From: Strigamia acuminata | Lineage: Eukaryota > Arthropoda > Chilopoda > Geophilomorpha > Linotaeniidae | Direction: 5' to 3' | NCBI GenBank assembly: GCA_949358305.1 | Contig: OX442320.1 | Coordinates: forward strand, 7,332,259 to 7,396,258 | DNA: 64,000 nt | Shown: one piece after another, positions 9,704 to 21,656 of the stretch | Position numbering within the stretch: position 1 is the stretch's first letter | Layout: every line of letters begins with the position of its first letter | Notes under the pieces: generated by a model | The model's input: only the letters and a program-made list of their open reading frames with translations | Databases searched by the model: none | Told to the model about the DNA's origin: nothing | Translations under genes and position numbers: made by a program

Positions 9704-12110
9704 TCGAAGGAAATGATAGACTATTGAGAGATAACTGCCTTTTTTCAAAGGATACGATGAAAAATTGTATTTGATAAATTTTTTTTAATTTTATTTTTGC
9801 ATTTTTTTTTATTTTAAAAATGTTTTTTTTTATTTTTTGTCTTAATTTTTTTTTTTTTTGTTTAATTCGGCTTCTCCTTCAACCTGTTGTTTGAATAAAT
9901 GGTTAGGCAACTGGAGTAGTATGAAAACTGCAATGGAAACAGTAAATTTTGTTGTTTGGGTGCAAATTTGTTGTTGGTTTGTTGTGGTTTTGTTTGATGC
10001 TCGTTTGTTTTTTCAGCTTTGAGATTTTTTTTTTTTTTAAAGAATTGCTCTTTAGGTGGACTGTTGTTTATGGCAGCTGCACTTTATTTTTATTTTTTTT
10101 TTTTTGGTTTTTTTTTGGTTTTTTTTGGCTGGTATGAAATAAATGTATCGGAGTTTGGTTTTGTCATTTTTTTTTTTTGGTGTTTTAAATGATTTTTGTG
10201 TAAAATGACAAATTTGCACCACCGTATTATACTATACTGCATTTTTGAATGTAATGTTTAAAATTCTAGTCTCTATTTGGTCGAGAGTAAGTTTTTTTTT
10301 TTCTGGGAAAAAAAAACTGAAAATTGTATACACTTAATCTGTTAAAAAAATAATAATATTCTTTTTTATAAAAAGTTTTGTGGGATTTTTTTTTATATGA
10401 AAATCCACTCTAAATGAAAGAAATTCTATCTTATTCGTCATATTTGTGTCCACTGCTGCAGTAATTTCAATGCAATGAGCGTTAATGTAATTAATGATAC
10501 GAAAAGTGAATTTTAATTTTTTTTTATTACATTTTTCATGACTGTATACGATCGGGATAAGCCCCATATCTTTTTGATTTTATTTTCCGGTGTTGTTTTG
10601 GGTTTGAATTTTTGTATGACTAATTAATCTAGTTTACCGTAATGTCACTTGACATTGTATACGAAAGAGCAGAAAAATGATTTTTTTTTTCTTATTTGTA
10701 AATAGTTAATCGAATAGTACGAGTATACTGTAATACGATTGTATACTAATAATAACTGTCTCTTTTTATTGTTTTTGCTTTTATTTTTCAGAAATCAAAA
10801 AAGATTTTGTTGATTTTTTATTTTTTAATTAAAGGAAAGAAATATTTAAATGTATACGAAGTTTTTTGCAATTGTAGCAAATGTGATTTGAAATGTTTTT
10901 GTTTTTGGTTTGCTTATTGTGCAATAGTTAAGAAAAGAATATTTTTTTGTTTTTAGAAGAGAAACTTGATTTTTGAGTGAAAAATCTTGTTTTGATTGGT
11001 GTTTTTTTTGCCTTTCTTTGCTTTAAAAAGAAAAATATACGTAATATAATTAAGATTTTAATATTTTGTGCTTTTTTCTGTATTTTTGCACTTAAAAATG
11101 GTGATTTTTGATTGGAGGGGAAAGTTTATGCCTTGTATTCCAGCCATTATGTATACGATTACTACATATGAATAGAAAATGAGTACACGAATATTTAAAT
11201 TTTGTTTTTTGTTTTGCAAATGGTATACGTGGCGACAATCCACATTTTCAATACACTGGGTTGTTTTTTGTGTACACGACTAATCAGATTTACTGGACCC
11301 AGTTGTATTTGTTTTTTTTTTTTTAATTTTTTTTTTTTTTTAGGATAATTTGGAAGGAATTTATTTGATTTGTTGGTTGTCTGTAATGTTCCTGGTGTTG
11401 TATTCTTGTTATTTCATTAAAATTGTGCAATTATTTTAAATAAATTTATGGAAATATCGTTATAAATAAAATAAAAACGAAATGCATTCGAGCGGTCGTG
11501 TAAATGTGGAAATTAAACGTTGAATTCGCTGTTAATTTTTAGTTTTTAGTTTTATTTTATGGAAAGAATCAAAGAATCCGAAAATATTAATGTTAGAAAT
11601 TGAAAAAATTGACGGTAGGTAGAGACATTTTTTGGTCAATTTTTTTTTGTTTTTTTATATTTTATTTATTAATTTAACGAATTTTAGAAACAAATTTTTA
11701 ATTTTTAAATTTTTAAAAATCAAAAAGGCATATCTTAATTGTAAAAATTGTAAATTTAAACGTCTGAAATTTGAAATAGGAAACAACAAAATGGCCGTAA
11801 GTTGTGCGAACTCCTTTTCTGTTTTTCTTCCCGTTTATGCCTGCGAAAATGTCTACGTTTTGTCAACTCTCATGTGCTTTATCGTTGCAATCATCGGTCG
11901 ATCGGGGGGATATATTTATTTACTTATTTATTTAAAAAATCCACAGGAAAGAAGTGAAAAATTGTAGGCCTAAATAGAAATCACATTCGGCCATTACTCA
12001 AGGAAAAGAATAATTTATTTTCTAATGATAATAAATAAATAAATAAATAAATAAATAAAAGAAAAAAGAGAAAAAATATTTGCAGCCAATCTTTGCTCTC
12101 ATTCTTTCAG
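9704..12110 (+). other. b1 3' UTR and intron
   Basis: Strongly AT-rich, with many T runs and an (AATA)n tract at about 12026-12059. No further exon was recognised; an ATTCTTTCAG acceptor ends it at 12110. Confidence 0.55.
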
Positions 12111-12493
12111 GCCGAGAGCGCCATGTTCGTAAATGGAACGAAGCTACATTGGCCCAAGCGATGGAAGCAGTTCGGACCCGAAAAATGTCCATCATAGCGG
12201 CATGCAGGCAGTTCGAAATTCCGTGGGGAACTCTGTATCGACGACTTTCATTGGCCAATATCCGCTCGGCTTATTCACGCAACGATCAAGGATATGTGAA
12301 GTTTATGAATATGATTCCACCCATTGTCCCTCCGCTTCCCAATCCCCCGGATCCTCCGCCCGTTTACGATCAAACTCAAACTCAAACTAAAAGTGCTTCT
12401 TTCACTTCAAATTCCAATAATGTACGGCCGTGTAAAAATGTTCATACGATTCAAAATCGTCTCGATAAAACGGACAAAACGCATAATCGGTGA
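12111..12493 (+). CDS. Gene B alternative terminal exon b2: Pipsqueak HTH tail
   Basis: Phase 1 entry; stop at 12491-12493. The HTH_psq signature is KWNEATLAQAMEAVRTRKM, then AACRQFEIPWGTLYRRL with the usual IP-x-x-TL turn into the recognition helix. A Pro-rich stretch (MIPPIVPPLPNPPDPPP) and a QTQTQT tail follow. It has the same length as gene A's a2 exon (383 nt) but carries one HTH rather than two. Confidence 0.87.
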
Positions 12494-12878
12494 ATTGTAT
12501 CGATATAATGTTGTGTTTTACTGTTTATTTTACAGTTTGTTACAGTTTATTACAGGGTTTTTTTTTTCTTTTCTTATTTTATTTAATCTTGAGAAATAAA
12601 TTTGTAGTTGACATGATTTTTAATTTATTATTTTTTTTGGCTCGATATGGATGTAGTTCGTTGAACCGATCCGATTTCATTTTTATACTCTTGAATAATT
12701 TTCAGATTAAAATGCAGGAATTCGAAACCTGCTTTGAAACGGAGTTAATTTCTAATTTTAAAAATGATTTGAAGGAGAAAAAAAATATTGTTTTTTATTT
12801 TAGTAAAATCTGAGGAATCGTGGAAAATGACATTGATGATATAATTGCACAGCCATTAATGGTAATGTTTGTTTTCAG

Positions 12879-12980
12879 CGCTTCCTGCTGCAACCCAAAT
12901 GCCACTTATGATTGCCAGTTCTACGATGATGAGTGTGACAACAACTGCTGCTGCACCCAGTACATCCAGACAAGATTCAG
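12879..12980 (+). CDS. Gene B candidate internal cassette exon b3
   Basis: The acceptor is GTTTTCAG and the donor GTGAGT. The exon enters and leaves in phase 1, so it adds 34 codons without changing the frame of any tail behind it. Its product is Met/Thr/Ala-rich (MPLMIASSTMMSV, TTTAAAPSTS) with no domain. Strong splice signals and symmetric phase support it; there is no protein family support. Confidence 0.6.
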
Positions 12981-13907
12981 GTGAGTTATTTATTTTTTTT
13001 TTTTTTCGTATTTTTAGTATTTTTTTTTTAATAAGATTGATTCAAAATTCATTTTTAAAAAATTAATTTAATCAAAAAAATTTAAATTTATTTGACGATT
13101 TTCTGTTGATTTTTGCATCAATCGCGTATGGGCTATTTAGGAGAATTTTTCGTCTATTTTTGGTTTGTTTGTTTATTTTTTTTGGTGGTCAAGAGTTTTG
13201 AGTTTAAAAAGCGAAATGAAATGGTGTAGGAAGAGTGTGGTTGGTTTAGCGAATCTGCAGTGTTTTATGTTAGGATTAAATCCAATTATAGACTCTTCCG
13301 CACCAAGGTGTTTAGTGTTAGGGATAATGTGAAGTGACACGACGTGTTTTGGGTTCGTATAAATTGAGAAAATGTGGGATTTTTTCGTTTTTTATTTAAT
13401 TTGTTATTTATTTATTGTTTTTTGGTTTTGGTTTTGTTTTTTTCTCTCGAGATATTGTGAACATATGACTGTATTAATTTTTTTTTGTACTGTAGTATAA
13501 CGTGGATCGAATTGTGAAGTAGAAAATTATAATGAAATAATGATAATAAAATTATGTTTTGAAATGAGCGTGTGCGGGTGTCTTTTATTGTGTATTGCGT
13601 GAATCGATTTTTATTATTTTTGTTTCTTTTGGTGTTGTTGTTTTATTTTTTATTTTTTTTCAGGTTGAAACAAAAGATATCAAAAATATCAAAAATGAAA
13701 AAAAAAAAAATGTGTTGTTACTTTGTGTCCATTTTGAATTTGAATTTATTCTTGTAAAAATCTAGTAACAACTAAAAAATGTGTTTATAGAGGTATGTAT
13801 TTTTTTTAAATTTATTTATTTATTTTTTTTAAATAAAATTGTTTGAAATGCAAAATTAGAAAATTGTTACGTATTTTTTTAATTTCTGCTTTATTTCATC
13901 TTTGCAG

Positions 13908-14149
13908 AATCGCATCCGATTCTTCCTGAGCGGATGAGACCACGCCCATGCAAAATTTGCAACAAAGTTATTAGCAATGCGAGAAATATGTTAAAACACA
14001 TGTTAGTGCACAATCCGCGGCGAATTCCGTTTCGTTGCTGGGTTTGCGAGTGCGAATACTCAAGAGAAGAGACGCTCCGATGGCATTTAAAAGCCAAGCA
14101 TGGAATTCAGCTTCAGCGATCTTATTCGCGCAAACTTGTTGACAAATGA
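13908..14149 (+). CDS. Gene B alternative terminal exon b4: C2H2 finger pair
   Basis: The acceptor is TCTTTGCAG; phase 1; stop at 14147-14149. The first finger is CKIC...HMLVH and the second CWVC...HLKAKH, joined by NPRRIPFR. The finger block is nearly the same as in exon b7 (RPRPCKICNK then ...MLVHNP), showing recent exon duplication within the gene. Confidence 0.88.
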
Positions 14150-14377
14150 GTTGTAAAATTAGACCAGACAAACCTAAAAACCATTTTTATGCAAGTGTTT
14201 ATAACTATTGTGCATGCAACTTGTATATCTGTATAATAGTTATTGATTAGTTGTAATGAAATGTTGAGAAATATTTGGTTGTAAGTGATTTTTTTTTTTC
14301 GATTTTTTTTTTTTTTTGGTTTTTTACTCGCCATTTTGAATTTTAGTTCCTGATTGGAAATTTGTATGAATTTGCAG

Positions 14378-14568
14378 GGCCGCGTCCATGCATCGTTTGT
14401 AAGAAGATAATAAGTAGTGCTTCGAACATGAAAAAACACATGGAAATCCATTGTCGACGTATTTACAGATGCGAAGATTGCTGCACTACTTATACATATG
14501 TTGATAGTTTGCGTCGACATTTGAGGTTGAAACATGGAAAACGGTTGAAGAAATGTTGGACGTCTTAA
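14378..14568 (+). CDS. Gene B alternative terminal exon b5: C2H2 finger pair
   Basis: The acceptor is AATTTGCAG; phase 1; TAA at 14566-14568. Fingers are CIVC...HMEIH and CEDC...HLRLKH with a short basic end (GKRLKKCWTS). It has the same two-finger layout as b4, b6, b7 and b8 but is clearly diverged, with a shorter inter-finger linker. Confidence 0.87.
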
Positions 14569-14770
14569 AATATGTTGATTGAAAATGGAGGACAGTGTGT
14601 TAGTTGTTTTTATTTTATTTTATTTTTATTTATTATTAATATTTATTTTTATTTTATATGTTGTGCTCGTCGTATAAAATTAGGGAACAATTTTTTTAAA
14701 TAAAAAAAAAAAAAAATTTCGATTTGCCCTCTTGCTAAGATGGTAATCGAATTGTTTCTTTAATTTCCAG

Positions 14771-15054
14771 GAGCTTTTCAACACAAATGTGTGACTTGTC
14801 AAGTGTGCAGCAAGAGTATCAGCTCGCCGTCAAATCTGCGTAAACATCTTCGTCTACACAGCAGTGTACGCGAACTGTTCCGTTGTAATATTTGTCAAAA
14901 TGTTTATACTCACGAAAATTCCTTCCGACACCATTTGCGAGATAAACACGGACGAAGTATGAAGGATTATTATCGTGACGTGGAGAATAATAAAAGTGAA
15001 AGCAAAAATCCCCTTCCATTATTGACGTTGATGCAAGATTACGACCAAACTTAG
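14771..15054 (+). CDS. Gene B alternative terminal exon b6: C2H2 finger pair
   Basis: The acceptor is AATTTCCAG; phase 1; TAG at 15052-15054. Fingers are CQVC...HLRLH and CNIC...HLRDKH (QNVYTHENSF in the second finger, recalling tramtrack-type fingers). A longer tail of about 30 residues follows the fingers. Confidence 0.88.
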
Positions 15055-15696
15055 TTTTTTGTTTTGTTTTTTATTTTGGATTATGTTTTTTTGTTTTGTT
15101 TTTTTGTACATAAAGTATGTGTGTGTGTGTAAGTAGGCTTATTTGTCGTAAACAAAATGGTTACTCTCGTACAAAAAGATGTATAGTTTGAGAAACGGTT
15201 TAAAAAAGTGTTGTGCAACAGTTTGTTTTGGAATTCTTTTCTCAGATGACAAATAAACAAAATTGACACAAACAATGTTAGCAAGATCGAAGAAAACTAG
15301 GAAGATTATTTAATTTCTTTAAAATTTTTATGACAGGTACTGCTTTTTTATTCTAGTTTTTATCTTTTGATCGGTGTGGAAGAGTCATTTGATTTATTTG
15401 TTTTTAAAGAGGGTGGGGAAAATCTGGATATAAATATATATATTTATATATCGTCTAAATTGTCGAGTTTATTTATGATTTATTATTTTTTTTATTATTA
15501 TTTTTAATAACCAAAACTTTTCCGGCTTTTTGGTTGTATTAAGTTGTTGACTTGCTAACCAACGATTTGTGAGCATTGTATTTTTGGATAGCCAATCAAT
15601 TACACTTCCAAAAAAAGAAAAATAACAAGATTTTTATATATATTATCTTTTTGTTAGGTACAAATAAATATTATTGTTTTCTTTTTTATTTTTTAG

Positions 15697-15986
15697 TTCT
15701 TTTACGCCGAATACCCGAACGTCTTCGACCTCGTCCGTGCAAAATATGCAACAAAATCATCAGCAATGCCAGCAATATGATCAAACACATGCTCGTCCAT
15801 AACCCAGTGAAAATCCCATTTCGTTGTAATTTGTGCGATTGCAAATACAGCAGAGAAGAAACACTTCGCTGGCATTTGAAAGTGAAACATGGGATCATCC
15901 GCCCGGCTCTCGGCAGGGACTCGTATTTGCAAGAAATCACAATCGACTCGGGTCCCAAAACCTCATCTTGGATGTCGTCTACGTAG
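15697..15986 (+). CDS. Gene B alternative terminal exon b7: C2H2 finger pair
   Basis: The acceptor is ATTTTTTAG; phase 1; stop at 15984-15986. Fingers are CKIC...HMLVH and CNLC...HLKVKH. Finger helices (NMxKHMLVH; REETLRWHLK) match those of b4 almost residue for residue, while the tail after the fingers differs. Confidence 0.88.
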
Positions 15987-18536
15987 CACAAAAACCGGTC
16001 ACAACTGCAAATTAGCATTTCTTTTATAATTTCCTTTTTAAATCAAACGCTACCTGAATACATTGAGTGATCTGTGTTGATTGATATTTATTTGTGTTTT
16101 TTTTTTTAAAATTGTGCGTGATATAATATAATATAACATTTTTTTTTCTCTTTTTTTTTAATTTTGTGCCATATTTATATCGAAAAATATTATTTTCTAT
16201 ATTTATCTTATCTGGGTTAGATGTTTTAAACGTGGTAATTGTAATTGAAGCAGGCATAAAGCGAGATTCACATGCTTTTTTTTATATACTTAATCATAAA
16301 GTAAAATGCAAGAGTGATATCAAAAATTATTTAGATGTTAAGAACAAATAATATTAATAATAATGTGAAACTTGTCTTTGTCCTTGTGTCAGATTTACAT
16401 GTACATTTATTCGGCGAGGGAGGATGGATGGATGTGAATGGATGGATGGATGGGTTTGTTTCCAAAATGGAGATTATTCATTTAATATGAAGTGATATTT
16501 TTTATTTCGAGTGATTTTTCTTTAGTTTTTTCTCTCTTTTTTGAAAATTTTTTGATTGTAAATGGCATTTGCAAAGACAATGATCTTCGGATGTAATGTA
16601 AATGGATTGAAAATGGTAGTTTTTAATTATTTATTAAATCAGTGTTGCTAGGTAACTGCAAACGGCTTTAATTTAAGCTTCCCTCGCTATCAAAAATGAG
16701 GCCGCACCGTTGCTTGGCAACAAAATTGGTTTTCGTTTAATTATGTTAATTAATGTGGACGAAATATGGAATTGTTCTGGCTGATGATGGTGGAAAAATA
16801 TGTTTATATACAAAAGGACAAGTGCGACGTGGAAAAATTGTTTGGTGCCAAAATTCACAAATGTGCAACAAAAAAAAGTCTTCTGATGGTTGTGAGTGGA
16901 TTTTTTTTATTAAAACAGAAAAACATTTATACTTCCAACACAGAGAAATTTTCTAATTAATATTATTATTATTGAATTTTGGTTTGTTAGGTGCAGTTTT
17001 TTTTGTGATAATTTTATGAGGATGGAAAGAGAAGGAGCGCCATGAAAAATTGTTTGTCATACATAGCAGGAATTTCTAATTTGTAATACTTGTTGTAATG
17101 GAATATTTGTGTGCATTTTAATTTTCTGGTTCCAATACTCAATAGATAGGCGGTATTTTGTCTTAGGTCATAAAATTTTAACACCAATGGATGCATTCAC
17201 AGAGAAACCTCATAGAAAACTAAGATTAATGATGGTCTTTGGCGAAACTTAAACAAAATTAATAACGAATTTGATCGCGGGTTTTAATTCATATCAAATG
17301 ATCGATTTTATTGTAGAAAAATGAATAATTACAGTGAAATACCGATTACCCGAACTAATTTGGAGACATGGGTGTCACAAAACCGATTTGTTCGCATAAT
17401 CAGACATTAGGCTTATGTATATGAAAATATAAAGATCGTTCGCTTAACCGATGTTCGGATAATCGGGTTTCTACTGTACATAATGTTAATAAAATGTTGG
17501 CTGAGACCATTGGGAATCTTAAATAGCCTCATACAAGTACTGGTATTAGCTAAGCTAAATCAAGTAGTTATTCTACTACCTCCATTTGAACAAATTGACA
17601 ACCTCACATTTAAAGCAACAACACTTCACCCAAAATCCAGGTCTGAAACTACATTATTTTTGTAGGTTTATATAGCAGTATTTTTCTAGCCATGTATTAG
17701 TAGTTATTAATATTGTGAACGTGAATTGTTTGGGACTGTGCATAATCTCTATCTATGCACTTTTTTATTTGCCCAGTAAAAAAATAAATAAATAAAACAA
17801 ACAAAAAGTAAGAGTTATTGTGAGTGAACAAATAATTATAGTTTTTTTTTGTATTATTATAATTATTACAATTATTATTAATTATTATTAATTATTATAT
17901 ATACATATAATATAAAAATATATATATATACTTATTTTTTTATTTAATATTTTTTTTTCTCCCGTTTTTGAAGCTTTTGATTACATTGGGCAAAACGTGT
18001 ATGCAAAGAAACGTGTACATTTATACGCTTATTGATTTAATATTAATGTAGAGAAACAGACATGATATCCAATTATTGAAACAAAAAAAAATATTATTCT
18101 ACCATGTTATTTGTTATATGATTTGGTGTGTCTAATTATGTCATACCAGTCCAGGAAGTTAGTATATAGAATTTTAGACGAATTATAGTTGACAATGATA
18201 TTGTGATATTATTAATATTATCATAACAGAACGAACGAGCATTTAGTAGCAGTGATGACAATTCATATCCATTTGTGTAGTTTGTGTCAAATGACGAAAT
18301 AAATAAACTAAAAAAGTATAAAAAAAAAATTTCTATATTGGTATATATTTTCGATTTTGTGTCGCCAGAACAAAATTTAAAAATGGTGAAAAATTGGTCG
18401 AGGTAAGCTGGGTTATTTGCTGCTGCTATTTTGATTGAATTTTGTCTATTTTCGTGCATGATATTTTTATTGCATTTTGCTGTTTGCTGAAAGTGATTTT
18501 TAAATGATCTTTTTTTTTCTTCCTTTTTTTCCGCAG
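15987..18536 (+). other. b7 3' UTR and intron before b8
   Basis: AT-rich; holds a (GGAT)n microsatellite at about 16421-16453 and a small pogo/Tigger-like MITE at 17332-17476 (listed separately). No other exon was recognised. Confidence 0.55.
17332..17476. mobile_element. Small MITE with pogo/Tigger-like ends
   Basis: The 145-bp element starts with CAGTGAAATACCGATTACCC and its far end, read on the other strand, starts with CAGTAGAAACCCGATTATCC; both run on into CCGAAC-type sequence. The imperfect inverted ends are flanked by TA on each side (17330-17331 and 17477-17478), the target duplication expected of Tc1/mariner/pogo elements. It is too short to encode anything. It lies in the b7-b8 intron. 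Confidence 0.72.
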
Positions 18537-18754
18537 GACCGCGTGATCCGATTCCGTGTAAAATTTGTCAAAAAGTGATTAGCAATATATACAACATGAA
18601 AAAACACATGGTGGTCCATGCAACCAATAGAAGAGAATATAAGTGCAGAGTTTGCAACGGAATATTTTCGCACGAAGACAGTTTTCGGCGACATTTAAGG
18701 AAGAAACACGACATAGCCATGAGTGAATTGAAGAAATATATGAAGGAGATTTGA
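18537..18754 (+). CDS. Gene B alternative terminal exon b8: C2H2 finger pair
   Basis: The acceptor is TTTTTTTCCGCAG; phase 1; TGA at 18752-18754. Fingers are CKIC...HMVVH and CRVC...HLRKKH. It is the last tail exon seen and lies about 2.5 kb after b7. A lysine-rich end follows (ELKKYMKEI). Confidence 0.87.
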
Positions 18755-19560
18755 AAAATTCAACTCAGATTGATGCATCCGATATTTTACCACGTAAAAC
18801 TAGGCGAATATTACCAATATATTGTATTTAAACATACCGATAATAGATTATTAGCCTTAATATATTGTAATCGATATTTTAAGAATCGCCATTCAATGGT
18901 ATTGGGTCTTTATAGTCATGGATAGATTTAGATTAAACGTATTCAATACGAAGAGATTAAATATAAAATTAACTAGTTAATCGAAAGATAATTGTAATAA
19001 CTTTTTTTTCTTTTTTCTTTTTTATATATTTTTATTCTTAATTTGTTACTTTGTGGCACAGAATGCCAAGTGTTGTACAGTTGTGTATTCAAATTGATAT
19101 TATATACGTCTGTGTATCTTGAAAATTGAAAAACGAACAAAAAAAATGGAGGATCGACATTTACTGCCATCTGTTGATGAAAACTAGTAGTTTTTCATTA
19201 CGCTGAAAGCAAGTAAAAGTAGGAAATATTATCATAGAAATACGAATATAAATTTTTTTTCTTTGTTTACAGCCGCCATTTTAAAAGATGGAGTCGAATA
19301 ACCGAGTGAGTGATTTTTGTCAATATTCAAGTCTTTTTGACATGTTATTACCAAACTTATAAATTAAACCTTTTTTCCACGTACAAAACGAATATTAAAT
19401 AGTACTTTATTTAACACAATATACAAGTACTAATATTATCAAACTAACAATTAGTATCATATTAAAAAAAAATAGAGAATTCTATTCATTCACATCAAAG
19501 ATAAAGAAGAAAGAAAAATCCCTGAAATATTTTAAGTGAGTATATTAAAACAAAACAAAA
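18755..19560. other. Convergent intergenic region
   Basis: It contains the 3' UTR of gene B (from left) and of the PDZ gene (from right). A possible polyadenylation signal for the - strand gene (TTTATT on +, AATAAA on -) is at 19406-19411. Nothing else seen. Confidence 0.5.
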
Positions 19561-21142
19561 TCAAAGTCTAGTGATCACATCGTCGTCCTCGTCTTCCTCC
19601 ACGTTCGTATCGCACACGGTTCCACTACTGAATCGTTTCTGCGTCATCGGTGACGAAGTCGAGTCTTCGCTCGTCAGGCTCGAATTGTCGGAAAGCGTCG
19701 ATTCGGACATCCTGCTTTGCACGACGTCCTTTTCCGGATTCTGACTTCGGATTCCGCTGTCGGATGGACACGACGACATCAACGTGATGCCATCCTCGAG
19801 CGACTGCAGCTCGGAAGACGTGTAACTCAGCGTGTCTTCGTTCGTCAGACTTCCGAATCCGGTGGTCGATGTTGAGGTGGTTGTGTCCGAGAACGGGCTC
19901 AGAGGCGGGGGGATTTGGACTCCTCCTTGCGCCCAGGCTGAAAAAAAAATGAAATAAATATAAAAATTAAATAAATATTTATTTTTGACAATTTCAATGC
20001 GTCAAAGGGGTAATTGATCGCTCAACTACCGTGGTTTAGAGGTCCTGGCGTCGCGTTTTCTTCAACTCACCAGACAATAGAAGACGTTCCCGTTCGCAGA
20101 GACGTTCCAGTTCGAGCAACTTCTCTTGCAACACCCTCTGTAATTTGGTAATTTGCTTCGGTTTATTTTTGTTTTCACGTTTGAGTGTTTTGTTTTACTT
20201 GTAGTTGAATGTATTTCATGTGGAGCTCGACCTTGTGCACGCAATCTTCGAACAGAAGGACCATTCGCATCCTCGTGTCGCAATTTTTGATAAAATTTAC
20301 TAAGGTTTTGTGTTCGGCTTTCTCCATTTCGTGGCCGTTGATGGAGAGAATTACATCGCCTGAAATGGTTTGAAAATTCGATTTTGTTACGTAAAGGTGA
20401 ATTTTATTCTATATACCTGGTCGCATTCCGGCTCTGAAGGCTGGCCCGTCGTATTCGATGTAGTCCACGTACGTGATTATTTCGATTTCGTCGTTTTTCT
20501 TGTAATGGATTCCATAACTCTGCAAAATTAATTTAATTTTTTTAAATATTTTTTTTTTTTTTTTTTTTTTTTTACTTGTAATGTAAAGCCAAAAGATCCT
20601 TTTTTCCGTTCTATAATTATAGTTCTTCTTCTTCTGTCTTCTTCCGGCTGGGTTTGAATTACCCTGTCTGGTTTAACCCGTTCCAAAATTTGCGACTGAA
20701 AGAAAATTTTTTTGAAAAATTAAACCTTTTTATCGGCCAATAGGAAGTGTGACTATTATTTCCTGTTTACACGTAAAGATTACCAAGCAGTTTTTGTTTC
20801 CTCGTGACATATTTAATGTTAAGTGAACGGCAATTTAAAAATATAAAAACATCGTTTTACCTGAAAGCAACCCCTACCTGGAAAGCAAGCTTTTCTGCAT
20901 TGCCAACTTTACATGGTTTTGTTTACATTTATTTTGGAAAAAAAAAATTATAAATTTTTGGAATTATTGAATTGTTAAAGGAGCTCGTTGGGGTTTGTTT
21001 TGTTGGTAAAATTGTGCGTATTTACCTGTGATAATTCAATGTCATTTGCGGCCATTTCTGTTGTTGTGTTATGGCGGTTTTTTTTAGCTGATAATTTTCG
21101 TTTTGCAAGCTTCGGAGAGGTAATGCCTGCTCCCAGATGCAT
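19561..21142 (-). CDS. Tamalin/CYTIP-like PDZ scaffold protein
   Basis: Six coding exons on the - strand: 21142-21026, 20695-20576, 20519-20417, 20359-20199, 20137-20071 and 19937-19561, in phase, 314 residues. The ATG at 21142 has an in-frame stop upstream. A PDZ domain (about residues 64-155) has the carboxylate loop SFGF, then [21 protein letters not shown] and [12 protein letters not shown] leucine-rich coiled coil ([19 protein letters not shown]) follows, then a Ser/Thr-rich acidic tail ending ITRL, a class I PDZ ligand. PDZ, coiled coil and C-terminal PDZ ligand match the tamalin/CYTIP family, which binds cytohesin Arf-GEFs and membrane receptors under the plasma membrane. Family assignment is by layout and residues; the insect orthologue name is not certain. 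Confidence 0.83.
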
Positions 21143-21656
21143 TTCGGAATCCAGTTTACTATTTTTTTGCACCGAGTATTGCCTTCAGTTAAAGGTGATT
21201 AAATCAACTGCGTGTGAAAACGCTTTACTCGGCTTATCATCAAAAATGGCATCCAACGCCGAGTAATGATGATCGAGCAGCGTGTCTGGTCGAGTATTGA
21301 TTTCTTTTTTTAGAGTAGCCTATATCGGTTTAATCGCGTATCATTAAATTAATTCCATCTGATTGAAGATAATATTTTCATATATTGACAACGATTTTTT
21401 TAAAATGTTTTTTTTTTTTAAAAAAATATATTTTATTATTATTATTTTTATTTATTTTTTAAAATTGAAATCTGTGTAATTCGGTTTTTGCAAAATGCTG
21501 AAATTGCACAAAAGCATTCCGAAAATCAAACTGTTGGTTTATTTAAAAAATTGCTTCTATTATATGTGAAAGTTGAGATTTAATGACGTAATAAAATCTT
21601 GGGTTGATCGGTCAACGACTCCACTCACTTCATTTTCCTGTTCGCGGTAAGACAAG
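21143..21656. promoter_or_regulatory. Shared divergent promoter region
   Basis: About 514 bp separate the start codon of the PDZ gene (-) from that of alpha-catulin (+). Both 5' UTRs and any core promoters must lie here unless upstream non-coding exons exist. No TATA box was identified. Confidence 0.45.

Noticed and set aside
16753-16956. 67-codon frame (KYGIVLADDGGK...) in the b7-b8 intron
   Set aside because: No splice acceptor in phase, no known domain, and no paralogue among the tail exons.
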